64,000 nucleotides of DNA, from positions 868,001-932,000 of the forward strand of contig JAVLRN010000009.1 of assembly GCA_032821775.1 (NCBI GenBank), in the 5' to 3' direction. The position numbers were made by a program, and so were the translations under genes. Below are positions 23,179-36,353 of this stretch, piece by piece (the first letter of the stretch is position 1; every line of letters begins with the position of its first letter). Source of the stretch: Sanguinoderma infundibulare. Lineage: Eukaryota > Basidiomycota > Agaricomycetes > Polyporales > Polyporaceae. The notes below the pieces were generated by a model. It was not told the origin of the DNA. It ran no database searches and worked only from the letters and a program-made list of their open reading frames with translations.

Positions 23179-24766
23179 TAGGTTATGTTATGGATGTCAA
23201 AAACCCACATGGATATGTGTGAGTTTCTGGTGTGAGTGTGGGTGAGGTCAGGTTTGGCTCACCCATGGCCATGGATTGTAGGTATAAGCATTTATAGCAG
23301 TTCTGGCAGGCTGGGGGTATTGTTTCTGCCATTACTAGTTTATTTCTGCACCTTTTAAATTGCCTCTTTTAACATCTTAATTGTTGTAGCAATGCCTATA
23401 GAATACACCTAATGCAACAGTGTAAAGCCACAAACACTGCTATAGGCTGTGTCATGGGTGTGGGTTACCTATGTGGGTCTTCATGGGTAACCCATGTGGG
23501 TGTGGGTCAGGTTTGGCTCACCCACAGCCAAACCCACACCCATGGCATGGGTCATGGGTATAGCCACCAGCATAAGCATCTATAGCAGTCCCGACAGGCT
23601 AGAGATATTGTTTCTGCCATTACTAATTCATTTCTGTACCTTTTGAGGTGCTTCTTTTGACATCTTAATTGTTGTATCAATGTCCATACAACACACCTGA
23701 TGCAATAGTACAAAACCACAAACACTGCTATAGGCAGGAGGGGGGTAAGGAGGAGGAAGTGTCCATAGCAAAGCCTCAAGTGGTTGTCTTGGAATGATTA
23801 ATACCTCATTAGAACACTACTGATCATAGCTTTTCAATAGTCTCATTGTGACTTTGGTCTGTGCCTCAGTTTAAAGTTATTGATATATAGGCCTAAAAAG
23901 CATGGTGTGACCAAGAATTGATGGCTCCAGCATGCTATGGGATGGCCAAAAATCTGAAAATAAATGATATGTCCTAGATATAGCAGTCAGTAGCTTCAAA
24001 GAGCAACAACAACAATAGAAATCTATGAATTCATCACTAAACAACAATAACAATGACCTTCCTACCCCCCTCAAGACTCATTGACACACATGAAAAACCC
24101 ACATATTTATGGGTGTGAGTGATACACCCAGCACCCAAAGTTTTGCACCCACATTCAAGGATACTCATGGGTTTATGAGTGTGGGTATGGGTGAGCACTC
24201 TGACACCCATGGATATACTCATGCTACAGCCTACAGTGCTATGGGTAGGAGAGAGATGAGGAGGAGAGGGTGGCCATATCAACACTGAAGCCTCCAGTGG
24301 TTGCCTTGAGACAATTAATACTTTGTTGAAAAGCTACTGATAATAGCTTTTCAATGGTATCATTGCACTGATCCATGCCCTATTTATTGAGATGTAGGCC
24401 AGGAAAGTGTAGTGTAGCTAAAGATTGATGACTCCAGCATGTCATAGAATGGCCCAAAATATGAGAACAATTGATACATCCTGGATATAGCAGTTAGTAG
24501 CTTCAGAGAGCAATAACAATAATAAAAATCTATCAATTGATCACTGAACAGCAATAACAATGACCTTTCTGCCCTCCTCAATGCATCTGAAGACTCATTG
24601 ACACTTATAAAAAATTCACATATTTATGAGTGTAGGTGATATCCACAGCATTCAAGGTTTTGCACTCACACCCAAGGATACCCATGAGTTGTGAGTGTGG
24701 ATTTTTCATGGGTGTGGGTGTGGATGAGCACCCTGACACCCATAGATTCAACCATGCTACAGCCTA
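23179..24766. mobile_element. Non-autonomous hAT-type element (outer copy) with perfect 8-bp target duplication
   Basis: Starts TAGGTTATGTTATGG and ends CTACAGCCTA; the ends are degenerate inverted repeats of the TAGGCTGT type. The 8 bp on each side are identical (GTCACCAT at 23171-23178 and 24767-24774), the hallmark of hAT transposition. It has no transposase; CCCATG/CCCAC words recur near both ends, typical of subterminal transposase-binding repeats. A second copy of the same family is inserted inside it. Without that insert it is about 790 bp. Confidence 0.85.
23443..24233. mobile_element. Non-autonomous hAT-type element (inner copy) nested in its own family
   Basis: 791 bp, begins TAGGCTGTGTCATGGGTG and ends CTACAGCCTA. 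The flanking octamers CACTGCTA (23435-23442) and CAGTGCTA (24234-24241) match at 7 of 8 positions. The sequence on either side joins into the outer copy, as judged from the uninterrupted copy at 55274-56093. Confidence 0.85.
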
Positions 24767-26115
24767 GTCACCATCTGACTCATACTGTTAAAATAAACCT
24801 GCACAACAGCTTTAGCAGCTAATTTAATTGACAACTGCCAATCTCACAATTTTTAGATAGTAAATAGTGTGTGTATAGATGATCTGTGTGAGTTATGTAC
24901 CCATACCCATGTGGGTATGGATGTGGATAGCCATGGGGCATACCCACACCAAATTCATACCCATATATACTAACCTGTGTGCTGGTGTTTGAGATCAGAT
25001 GAGCATCAACCTGTTCACAATGTTGCTCATCATCTCTCCCACTGATCCTCAAGTACATTCTCCTCACATAGATTACCTAGTTGGACACATGGCACCCACA
25101 TGCCCAGCATCAGCTGAGCTCAAAAGAGCTCATGTACATGCCCCTCTAACCTGAGCCTGCACTTTCTCATACAGCTTTTGGACCACTTTGCAAGCATGTT
25201 GAAACTGTTTCTATTGTACATTACATTCCAAAGCTTTGATGCCCTGGCACAGGTCCTGCATGCCTTCAGAAATCTCAGGCTATATCTGAGTGTCTGAAGA
25301 GCAGGGATGGAAAGAAAGCATTTTTGCCAAAGTTGGAGGACTTAACAGTGCATCCTGGTGATGATTCAAGACAGGGTCTGAGCATGTAAGTCATATGCTA
25401 GGAGAAGGCAGAGCATCCAGGGAGAAGGGAGTGAGGTAGTTTTAGGTCTTGTGCCTCCTAAATAACCTGCTAACTAAAGTAGAGAGGCTCTGAATGAGAG
25501 CAAAAAGTATGAGAGTGGTCCAATGTAGTATGGATTTGAACCTGTGTAGAGAGGTATCAGACTGAGCCGACAATGGTTAGATGGGTTCGAGATGGTCAGT
25601 GAAGAAAGCTAGATAAGAGAAAGGATAGAGTTAACCAGGGCTCAGAGCTTGACTAAAAGAAATTGCTAGGATTAGATAGGCTAGATGCTGGAAGACTAGA
25701 TGCTGGAGGACTAGATGCTAGAAACTACATGCTGATGCTGTCTGAGGGTGTGGAACATGAGGAGTAGCTGCAGCAGACAGTTGAACTGAGCTCTGAACTG
25801 TGGGGAGGTGAACACTGTCTATCCTGAATCATACTGGTGACTATATACAAGCTACTACTCTACACCTGAAGCAGAGCTAGCTGCTCTCATGCTGTAGCTC
25901 AAAAACCATCCCTCCTACTACCTGCTACATACATCTGACTTGGTTCAGAGAATGTGTCACTGATCCACAGAGGTGACTATCTGAGCAGACATGATTACAT
26001 GGTCACATTCTACCACTGAGTCCTACTGATTCCTACCTACCATTTTCTATACCACAGTCTGAGAGCCCAACATCTCTTGGAGGGGCTAGTATCCAGTATA
26101 GGATAGTTCAATGGC
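24767..26115. other. Low-CpG DNA with degenerate repeats, no gene
   Basis: Holds a short block of CCCATG/GTGGGTATGG words near 24890-24965, probably another fragment of the TAGGCTGT family, and a small run of imperfect 16-bp repeats (GGACTAGATGCTGGAA-like) at 25680-25740. No coding sequence or complete element recognised. Confidence 0.45.
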
Positions 26116-29100
26116 TAGGCTGTGGCATGGGTGAACTCATGGAAGTCCAAGAGCTGACCTGCACATGCACCTGTAAAAAACTTATACCTGCAACCTGTAG
26201 GTGTCTGCAGGTTATGAGTGTTAGTGCCAGGTGTCATGGGTGTTAGTGCTGGGTGTTGTGGATGTTGTGGGTGCAGGTTGACAGATGGGTTTGTTTACAG
26301 GTTTGGAGCATACAGTACTAAATAGACATGTGTGAGACATGCATGGGGTCATCCAAAACATCTACATGTACATTTGTCAGTTTTTGAGATAAGGCCAAAC
26401 ATGGGTCACCTGTGGGTTGACCTGGACCTGTACCTGTGGGTATTGAGGCCTTAGAGGGCTTGACCTGGACCTGTGCAGGTCAAGACCTGTACTGATCCAT
26501 ACCTACAGATCTTTAACCTGTTATCCATGGATTTACCCACACAAAGACCTGTATCTATGGATACTTGCAAGATTCACAAAAACACACACAAACTAAAGCT
26601 GTTTTGTGTAAAATATTCACTCAATTTTGTCTTCTATTGAAACAACTATTAAGGTTTAACTTAATCATTGTATTTTTGAATATAAATCTAATATTACTGA
26701 GATTACTACACAGTATGTGTATCCCTCCTTGATTTCCTCTTTGCTGTTTATATCCTCCTCTGTCAATAATGCCAGTCTCCAGAGATAAGTGCCCTATCAG
26801 AACTAGCAGAAACAAGGTTCTTTGACAAGAGCACAACTGTATAAATACCATTGAGGTGATCTATAATCTGCTGCAGAGGGGTGAAGGTAAGTGAGAAAAA
26901 GAGGCAGACACATCTGAAATACATCAATAAGCAGCATATATACAGTGTGCTATAAGGCTCACTTATCCAATGTTATAAAAGCTGACAATAAAAATCTCTA
27001 TGGCTATGAGTAAATATAAGCTAATAGAATTGGGGCTATAAAATAACTATGTATCCTCATACATGAGTTAAACCCCAGATCAGGTGCAAGGTTTAAGCAC
27101 CTGCATAGACTAGAGAAGGCTGAAGGCAGCATATATAATTATAGCCCAATCAAACAATCAGTCTCTATTGCACTTATTGCAGGAAAAATAGATCATACAG
27201 ACCACTTATTAGAGATACACAGAATACTTATTTTCTTTAAAAAACCTATAGATAACCTGCAGGTAACTCATGGCCCCAAAACCTCTGACCTGGATCTGTG
27301 CCTGACCCATGCATCAGGTACCCATACCCACAAAATTCATATCCATGGGTTCAGATCTGGGTATATATGGGTATACCTGTAAGGAACTCATACCCATGTT
27401 CAGCCTTATTCTGAAAACATAGATGCATAGCTCAGCTCACACTTGAGTTCCAGAGCAGGCTGACTGTTGCACATATATAACATTTTGTCTTTATATCACT
27501 TAAATTTACAAATATGTTAGCAAGATTTCACACATTTGTCTCAATGTCCAACCTCTCACCATCCTTGATGTCCAGCAACTTGACAGCCTAGTGAGCATTG
27601 TCAGCATTGACGAGACCTGCCAATATCCAGGCACCAAGACACAAGATTGCCCAAGTCATTTCAGTGTTCATGCGACTGCAAACATGGCTGAGCAACAGGT
27701 GGCCATGGCTAAAAATGTGCTCAATGTTGACAGAAGTCACTACAAGATAAGTGGTCAAAATTAGTGGCACACAGTGGGCATAGCAGAGGTGAGACAAATC
27801 TGAAGTAGTCAGATAGTCAAGGGTCATGTGTGACAGGCAGAGATACAGAAAACAGCATTCAGTCCACCAGATGAGGGCATCAGATATGTCTTTAAGTGGG
27901 GTGGCAAGATAGCATTCAAGTTCATCTCCAAGGTCAGAAGCCCAGAGGTGTGTGAAGGTGGTGAGCACAGTGAAGATATTGTTATCCTGGCCAGTATGAT
28001 CAGTACTGTCATAAGATCACTATGTCCTTCTCCCCACTCAACTTTTATATTAAGCTAAGCTACCATGCACCATCCCAGATGCAGTCAGACATGCACCTCA
28101 CACTTTACACCACACTTAACTAGAAGATTAGTCTGACTGAGTGCAAAGTGTACTTCTACATATCTGACATTGAGTTCACTCTGTGCATAAATGACAGTGA
28201 CAATGAGGATAACATGGCATCCATTGAGAAGAATGAGTTGAGTGACAAGGACACCCAGTTTCAGGTCAATAACTATGATGTCAATAAGGTTCCCATCCAC
28301 CAACTGAGCACCAGCCACAGTGATAACTTGGATGAAGTGTCTGCTGTTGGTGGTGGTGGCTTCTGCCAGTAGGATGTGCTACTTTGAAACTCGCATGAAG
28401 ATGAAAAGTAACCACAAGTTGAAGCAGATACTCTTCATCTCCATCTGGGCATGTTTGCAGGATATCATGTCCTGGAAAGATGAACAGAGATATACCTCAG
28501 ATGCAGAGTCATTGTCCCTCTTAGGCTGAGGCTCATCCTTCAAGTTGCCCTCCAAGTTGGTCAGTTCTTGTCCAAACTGACCTTTGTAACTCCAGTGAAA
28601 GGTGTTAGTGGTGAGTGTGCATGCCAGCTCACACTATTGTTTAGGCCATTGGGCCTGCTTGAAATATTCAAGCTTGTGGCTTGGGTGCAGGACTGGTGGG
28701 ATTAAGAGCATTGTCAGCACAAGTGGAGGATAATAAGATGAATTGAACTTACTCATAGTGAGGTGATACATGGACAACATGTCTGTGAGTAAATAGTATC
28801 AGTTCAAGGCCTTTTTGGCAATGGTGCAGACAATTTGAATAGGTTGGTCATACTTCAGTGAAGTCATGGCAGAGATAAAAAGTTTGTCCAGGCGATCCAT
28901 GGCAGGGATCACCTGGGCCAGGTTGAATGTATGCTGGAAGAAGAACAATGTGGCCTTCTTGAAGACCTAGTATTGATGGGAGACACAAGAACAGAAGCAT
29001 AAGAATAAGAATAATAGAAATGAAAACAACAAAAAGGAGAACAATAAGAGGGAAAAATGTACAGAAGAATGAACACACATCAAAATAGAGTTCAGATATG

Positions 29101-31795
29101 CAAATAGAGTCAAACTCTATTTATAAGGTTCAAGTGGCTGAGCTATCAGTGATATATAAACTTTGAATATCTTTTGCAGCTGGCTGGTGATGCCCCATTT
29201 TGTTGCTGACATCTCATATCTATGTAGTCCATTCTCTTGCTCCTTGCACATTTTATTGTACACATCATGATGCTTCAGCATAACCTCTAACATATCAAAT
29301 GTCAAGTTCCATCAGGTCTGGACATCTCTCAAAAAGACTTAGGCTGGCAAGTGATGCTCATCGACAAGCTCGTTCCAGCAAGGAAGGAGTTTGATTGATG
29401 AGTAGATGACCTTTATAGTGAATGTCTGGATCTGGTAAGGGTTTTTGTGAGTTTTTTGTCTTCCTCCTTCCTCTCAATGCTAACTACTGTTAACAAATGC
29501 ACCTTTGCCAGCATCAATTTGATAGGTCAGACATTTTTCACAAACCTCCTCCACTGCTCATTCGACATATTAGTGGTCATGTCCTGCAATTCTCCACCAT
29601 CATCATCATTATCAACATTGTCCTCATTCACATCTTTTGCAGCAGAAGCTGTCTTTCCTGACTCTTCATCATCCATCACGCTCACAAGGTCTCCTGTAAG
29701 GTCATCAAGTCTATGGTCATCTTCATCTGCCTTGAGATTCAGAACAGTGTCCTGTTGTTTCAGTTTGGTGGGGTTGTTGAATTGACAGACAAGATTCTTT
29801 CTGCACACAATATTTAGGATATGAAGAAAACAGCAGATGTGGGCAACTTAACCCTCAAAGTCAGGGATGTAGGCAGTGTTCTTAGGGTCAGTGAAGGCAT
29901 CAACTATTGTGTCATTGTTTGATGTGTTATCACACATCACACTGAGGACCTGAAGGTATGAGGGTCTATCAATGTTCAATGCCACCTGAGGTCAAAAACA
30001 ATGACCAGAACTGCTCCAGTTGTCATTCTTGACCTTGACAAAGTCCTTGTGGCACTGCACACAGTGCAGCACCACTGACTCATTGCTTTTAAAACAGGCA
30101 TACCTTAAAGTCTATTCTGAACTCTTTCAGAATCTCCACAAAGGTAAAGGTGAAATTTGCACCTGTGTGCAATTTGGTGACCTCGATGACATCCAACAGA
30201 AGAGAGATGGAAGTTCCTTGGTCCTCAAAATGCACTGTGACAGTGATAAAGGCATGGTGGTTCAATAACATTTAGGTATCAGTGGTAAAGTAAAGTGCAT
30301 CCTCATACTCCTGTGATAAGTTCATCTATGAGCACCACAGCATAACATAAAACACTGAATGCTTGACAAATGTGTTGCCTACTAGTGGCATGAACAGAAG
30401 ACAGACATACCTGCAAAAGCTTTACAATACAGAACCTGATCTTTTTAAAAACTGACATCATGTTGCATGCAATGGTCAACATGGAAGGGAGATAGTAGCT
30501 GGGCTGCCTGATCTTCATCAGCATCTGAAAACTGGGATTGGCAATAATGTGGAAGGATCACCCACTTAACTATCTTGAGCCAGGTCTTCTCGTGTGAGTG
30601 CTGGCAGTGACTAAATGTGACTTTTCCTTCTTTTTTTATGCTCTACATGTGTGGTGATGGAGCTGGTCTCAAAGATACCTTTTACAATCTTCTTGTGAAC
30701 CTCATTGACACTGGTGGCCTCATTCATGGCATTGACAGCTGGTTGGTCCCAGCAGCTGACAGAATGCACATGAAAGTTCTTAGTCAATGTGCAGTCACTG
30801 GTATTGAGGAAGCTGCAGATATGTGTCCTACAACCCTTCATGGTACACTCAAAGTTGTGCGAATGCTGGCCATTGACATATTCAATAATTGATGTGAACT
30901 TGTAGAATGCATACACAGTATTTTTTCATTTCTCCATTATTGTCACTGTCTATTACTGACAGTTATTCCTCAGCCTCGCATGACAGGCATAAATATACTC
31001 ACTGAGCTCCTCTTCTGAATCAGTCTCCTCAACTTCCACCTTCTTGAACACTTCTCCACTCTTTGTTCCCCTATCTGACACCTTTTTAATGATCATGAGG
31101 CCCTCCTTCTTGAGTGTGGCTGCCTCAGAGTCACCCTGAGACTTTTTAGTGCAGACAGTCATTTTTTCAGTCAGTTATTGACCTTCACAGCTGCTTTCAA
31201 AGCAGGTGTGTTTTTTTTATTCAGGGTGACAGTGGAGGACTCAGACATGTCAGCAGTGATATTGAATAGATGCACATGCACCTTCTTAGAGGGAGGAAAC
31301 TTGGTGGCAGTCACTGTTCCAGCAGGTTTGTGAGACTTTGACATGATAAGAAGCAAAGCAAATGGTATAAAAGGAAGGGGAGTGAATGTTATTGTTGATT
31401 GATGTTGATTGATGTATTTTATAATAGACTTTGTCAATTTGTACTACTATCTGTGGTATCTGAACATTTTTGATAAGCTGTGGCTTGAAACTGTACAGGA
31501 GGTATGCAAAAACTGTACAGTTTTATCCTAAAAAGAGGATAATTGTATCTATATAGTAATCAGATAAACATGAGGGACTCTAAACCTGATATCCAAGTCC
31601 ACTCAGAGGGTGCCAATATTGCCAAATTAAGACATCATATTTTAAAGGGTATGAGTGTCTATATTGGCATCTGCACCTGCAAACCTGTGGCATGGGTGAC
31701 AGGTTTGCTGCAGATTAATCACTGATCCACACCTGCACCTGCACTGAAAATTCATGCTTACCCACACAGGTTACCTGCACCTGTGCCACAGCCTA
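26116..31795 (-). mobile_element. Full-length but decayed hAT DNA transposon
   Basis: 5.68 kb bounded by matching ends: TAGGCTGTGGCAYRGGTG at 26116 and its inverse (CACCTGTGCCACAGCCTA) at 31795, 16 of 18 bases alike. The flanking octamers TCAATGGC (26108-26115) and CTAATGGC (31796-31803) agree at 6 of 8, both differences being C/T. Subterminal zones (26150-26580, 27240-27420 and 31660-31790) are packed with CCTGTA/TGCAGGT words. It carries a minus-strand transposase pseudogene in the centre. Confidence 0.85.
27588..31344 (-). pseudogene. hAT transposase remnant
   Basis: Once a hAT-superfamily transposase; now broken by many stops and frameshifts. From the ATG at 31344 the order is: basic N-terminus (31344-30953); a BED-like zinc-finger region with Cys and His pairs (about 30916-30611, FECTMKGC...); a MKIRQPSYYLPS segment near 30520 typical of basidiomycete hATs; part of the RNase-H-like catalytic core with NHHAFITVTVHFEDQG (about 30271-30089); and the C-terminal dimerisation domain at 27968-27588 (DELECYLATPLKD, then SVNIEHIFSHGHLLLSHVCS and CLGAW). 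The usual DDE acidic residues cannot all be traced. Near absence of CG fits mutation at methylated cytosines. Confidence 0.82.
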
Positions 31796-31803
31796 CTAAT
31801 GGC

Positions 31804-32156
31804 AGTGCAATGGCCATCCACTAGAAATGTATTTGTCCAATGCCTCCCATGCCTGATTCCATCAATGGTACTGGTCCCAGTTCCATTATCTCCTCTCTAC
31901 TAAAATTTGGACCATCCTTGGTCCTGCTGCAGTCATCTCAGATAGATGGCACTTAATGGCTTGTTATAGTAAACACCTTGATGCAGGTGCTTCCTTGTTC
32001 AGAGCTGTTATTGTCAAAGGTACAGCTTAAAAGATGATCAAAGAGTTCCTGAGGAGTTCCATCACACCCTCTCTTTCAGCATCATAATTTTTCTTCATTC
32101 TGTTTCTCACATCACTTTCAACTCTGAAACCAGTTAAGCTCCTCACCTGACAGCTG
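31804..32156 (+). other. Short stretch between hAT element and interrupted ORF
   Basis: No element end or gene identified. Plus-strand frames just before 32157 (for example 32043-32087) are broken by stops and may be the upstream part of the interrupted ORF that follows. Confidence 0.35.
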
Positions 32157-32305
32157 TTGCCTTTTCATGTAGAGTGTATTGAAAGTCTCATCCTTACCTT
32201 TAAACATGCCATTCTTAGCATGGAGTCTACAGAGGCCAAGTTTCATTATTGCATTCACGATATGGTTGCTGATATTATGCATATTCTGTTACTTTATATT
32301 AGCAT

Positions 32306-33322
32306 TGTAGGGTCCCCTATGTACCCTGTGCCCAGAATCTTTGCATTCCATGTAGTTCCCTCTCGTGCCAATCGGTCACCACCACATGCACCATTCACAA
32401 CTCGGGTCTTTAGTCTTTTGCATTGTACAGGCTCTCCAGCTACCATATATGTCACTGCATGGTGTCCACACATTGTGCATGTCCCCCTTCAACTGCGCAG
32501 TTCCCATTCCTTGTGACCCCAATTACATGCATGGCTTACAGGTGCCCTTGCACTCAGGGATCATTCAGTATGTCTCCGATCATATGCACATCTCATTATG
32601 TGCCACAGAATGTATAGTGGCATGGCATGGTTCCTTGCAGCTCAGCCTCTGATCAGTTTAGTATGATGCACAGCTATCTTCGACATGGTCACGATGCATT
32701 GATCATGGTCACATATGGTACCTTATAGTTACAGGTTTCTTTGACTCTTTCATGATGGTGCACATTTCAGTTTGCAGTTACTAGGTAGTTCTGTCGCAGA
32801 TGTCTCTTGGACTCCTTTAGGTTATAGTTTCGACACACATGGCCTTTGTAGCTACGTTTTGGAGGTTTTGGTAGTGTAGTGATGTTGGTGCCACTGCGCA
32901 GTATGCGCAGTACATGCTCTCTGTACTTAGCCTTGATTTTGATGTATGGATTCCCCAGGTTACCCCTGACCTCAGATCTCTCTCTCTTCATGCCTGCATG
33001 TGTATGATTCTCTCTGGGCTCTGAGTAGCCTCTCTGCATCAACTTTAAGCCTCTCTCCATTCAGTATGTTGTGTGATCACGTGTACTTTGCATCATTTGT
33101 CTCCCACAGTGTCCATGCACACTGGTCATATCGGCATCATACACTACTGCATGGTAGTTGGTCTACATGACCACACCATAGTTGAGTCTCCTCCTTTCCC
33201 TACTGATCAGTGGTCTTTAGGCTTGCAGCACACCTGTACCACCTTGCACCTGTCTGTCATGGCCTGTCCTTTTCCCATGTTGATCCACTGGTTCTATGTG
33301 CAGGTTCCCTGTGCACGTTACA
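32306..33322 (+). repeat. Gypsy 5' LTR (copy A)
   Basis: 1,017 bp, TG...CA ends (TGTAGGGTCCCC to GTGCACGTTACA). Aligns along its length with 49958-50979 and, in its 3' part, with 37986-38822. Immediately followed by a decayed primer-binding region beginning TTTTGAAGTCCAC. Confidence 0.85.
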
Positions 33323-33577
33323 TTTTGAAGTCCACTGTGAGGGGTTTCAGGTGCCATCTGTAGGTCCAAGATGTTCCTGATGACACTCTCTCAAGACCCA
33401 GGGTTCCTTCACGACCTTGTGGTTCTTCACACTCTAGTGAGAGCAAACCCGCCGTCTCCGACCTACATCATATCCAATCCGTACCATCCATGTTTGCTCC
33501 GCACGCACTCGTGTTCCGACTACCGCGCTGAACCGTACCATGTGTCCTGCACAAGAGCCGCTTCGCTCAATGCATCA

Positions 33578-34706
33578 ATGGCTCCCAAACCCGTCCGTGA
33601 CCTTAAAGGTCTTGGCATTGACAGCTCAAACCTCGAATCCATCCTCTCCGAACCACATATGTCCCGTAGACATGCCCCTGCCATGCAAACCCCATATTCT
33701 ACTGCTCCGAACACGCCGAACCCAACCGCACCGAGTGGTCCATCCTGTATCTCACAGCCAAGCACCCCTTCCTGTTCCCCGCGTGCTCAGTCTTCGCAGA
33801 TGCAACAGCCCCCCCACGCAGAATCCAATGATGAACCCCGTAGCTCCTATGATGGCAGCGACAGGCGTGAAGGCCATGCCATTCTGTGGCAAGCAGATGA
33901 GCCTGAAGTTTGACCCGAGTGAGCCGCATGGTATCATCGCCTATTTCGAGGATCTTAGGCAGCTGTACAACTGGCACGGAGTGGTCGATGAAGAGGAGAA
34001 GAAGACGTGGGTGACCCGCTATGTTATGCCAATGGTCACGGAAGCATGGAAGTACATGCCCTCCTACATCGACAAAGTGGCCAAGTTCAGTGTGTTTGAG
34101 AAGGAGGTGCTCAAGCTTTACCCCAACATGAACAAGAGGCAGATCTGGACAATTCAGAACCTTGACACGGTCATGGGCAAATGCGATCGTCTTGGACCTG
34201 TTACCATGCATGCCGAGTACCTCAAACATCACATTGCAGTCTTTCCGATAGTCACGTACCTGAAGAGGGAAGGCCGGATCACAGAGGAGGTGGCGGGTGA
34301 CACACTTCTCAAGGCACTCGCCCAACCGATCCGTGCGTGCGTTATAGCATGCCTCGACGTGATGAACCCCAATGTGATCAGTGATGCACCATGGCCGTTT
34401 GCGGAGATCCACGCTGTGATTCAGCACATCATTCAACGGCCCTGCATGTATGCAGCCGATCTCACGCAGCATGTCTCTTTCGCTGAGCTGCCTGCTCGGT
34501 ACTACGCACCAATCGCACTGTCTGGGTACCCCACGCACATGCAGCCGCCGGGTCCTGCTCCAGCAGTCAAGGCGGAGCCATCTGTTGAAATGTTCCAGGC
34601 CATCCTAGACGGTATCACGCAGCTCAACAAGAACATCTCGTCGAGCCGTGGACCTCCTCGTCCTCCGACTCCGCCGGTTGGTCGTTATGATGGTGTGGGC
34701 CATTAG
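33578..34706 (+). pseudogene. Gypsy gag, copy A (frameshifted)
   Basis: Capsid-like gag protein. The ATG at 33578 begins MAPKPVRDLKGLGIDSSNL; the conserved capsid region (SLKFDPSEPHGIIAYFEDL...) continues in another frame from about 33830, the shift lying near a C run at about 33809-33815. The capsid portion includes YLKREGRITEEVAGDTLL. It stops at 34706, upstream of a cysteine-rich segment at about 34770-34815 (CFYCGGPDCSTHNC) that probably is the gag zinc knuckle. Copy B is the same gene at 39078-40477. Confidence 0.85.
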
Positions 34707-36353
34707 GACAACATGGGGTGAAGGAACAATGTGGACATGGGTCAAGGTCAGAATGCACATCATGATGGCTGCTTCTACTGTGGTGGTCCAGACTGTAGCA
34801 CGCATAACTGTCAGGCGATTCATAAAGACATGGCCACAGGCAAGATTTGTCACGACATGAGCAGCCCCATCATGCTGGCCGACTACTCACCCATTCCCAA
34901 AACACTGCGCAGTCTCACGATCCAGGAGCACATCAACATAGCATTGGACACATGCCGAGCTAACCAGCAGGCTGCACAGAATGCTCCTTAGAACGTGCCG
35001 CAAAGCGCCACTCAGATGACCCTGGTGTTGGAAGGACTGGACGAAGGGGACCAGATCAATGCAGAAATCTTCAAGCTCTCCACGGAGGCTACAACATGTA
35101 AAGCCGCACCTGGCAGACAGATCATGGACTACATGCTTGTCCCACTGGATCATAAGCCTGCGGACAAGCCGACCGACCATGTACCTCCTGCCTTGCAGAA
35201 CACATCGAGCTCCATGTCGTCTAGTGCCCCTGTTCAGCCACCAGTTGACAAGGGGAAGCGCATCGCGACGTATGGTGATGATGCATGTGATCAGTGGGCT
35301 GGTCCGATTCACCCTTTTGCGAGCACATGTGACACCACAAACGTGGTCCTCCCAGCAAAGGAGCCTCAGCCCATGAATGGCGCGGGCGACACACTCCCGA
35401 AGACAGGACCCACATTCAAGGCCATCGCTGCATGACCGCATGAGCCTGCCTATAGGATGACATTCTCCGAGCTCAATGCAGATGCAGAAGAACGTGTTGC
35501 TCAGTGTTTGCTCTCTGGAGGTTTGGAAATCTCATCAAAGGAGCTGCTCAGCATCGCGCCTGGTGTGCGCCGTCGCATCCATGACATCACAGCTGTGTGC
35601 CATCTTGCAAGTGTGCCGAAAGACAAACCTTCGAACATTGCATCAACACCTGGTTCATCTAGCACACCTACTGCACAGTCGCAGGTGCAAGAAGACCATC
35701 GTCCTTTGCAAGCATATACCGAGGAAGTAGATGATGAAGACACTCTGAACCATGCGAAGGAAGTGCACATTCTCAATCTATCAGCAGCTGATGCCTCTGA
35801 GGGCGGCCCTCTCAACCTCGTGAATTTGATGGTGGATGACAACCTACCACACAGTGTGCTTCGCCTTTCTGGAGACTCGGTGGAGGGCATTGACCCCGCC
35901 TGGTCTGCTATGTTGCGTGCCCATTTGTGCATCCTCTGGGCGATCATCGGTGCCTCTTTGGTCACTGAATGCATCATTGACTGTAGCTGTCAGTTTATCT
36001 CCATGAGCAAAGAACACTGTCTCAAGGCGGGCATCGTGTACAATCCGAACATCAACCTTCACATGGTCACAGCGAACGGCTCAGTCGACCAGGTCACGCG
36101 AAATGTCCCTATCACTGTCAGTCGCGACATGACTGCATACTTCCAGATCTTCATCATTCGCAATGCATCGTACGTTCTCCTTGGTCGACCCTTTGATGCG
36201 ATCTTCAATGCGAAGTTCAAGAACCTGCCAGGTGAAAACCATGTCATCACCCTGACCTGTCCGACGACAGATGCAGTCCTGGTTATACCCACCTACCCGC
36301 GTGGTGAACGTCCCTCTCTGTCGCCGGCTCAGGTGCTGGGTTTTCAAAGGTAG
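34707..36353 (+). pseudogene. Gypsy zinc knuckle, spacer and aspartic protease region, copy A
   Basis: After the zinc-knuckle segment a spacer frame (34995-35435) leads to an open frame at 35457-36353. Its C-terminal part is a retropepsin-like fold: ECIIDCSCQFISMSKEHC around the expected catalytic Asp, then YFQIFIIRNASYVLLGRPFD. In Agaricomycete Gypsy elements this is the protease preceding reverse transcriptase. The usual D-S/T-G is D-C-S here (D-C-G in copy B), so activity is doubtful or the family uses a variant site. Confidence 0.75.

Noticed and set aside
23877..24581. Conserved minus-strand frames LLLLFSDxxIDFY in three repeats
   Set aside because: They recur because the repeats are related copies; no conserved start or domain and lengths under 100 codons.
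23200..24770. CCCATG/CCCACA-rich words resembling telomeric or satellite DNA
   Set aside because: They are not tandem with a fixed period and lie inside elements with defined inverted ends and 8-bp target duplications, so subterminal transposon repeats fit better.
29447..29785. Serine-rich plus-strand frame inside the hAT element
   Set aside because: It is the complement of the acidic stretch of the minus-strand transposase remnant.
32365..32652. Plus-strand open frames inside the Gypsy LTRs
   Set aside because: Similar frames appear in each LTR copy only because the LTRs are related; the region has LTR ends and no protein motif.
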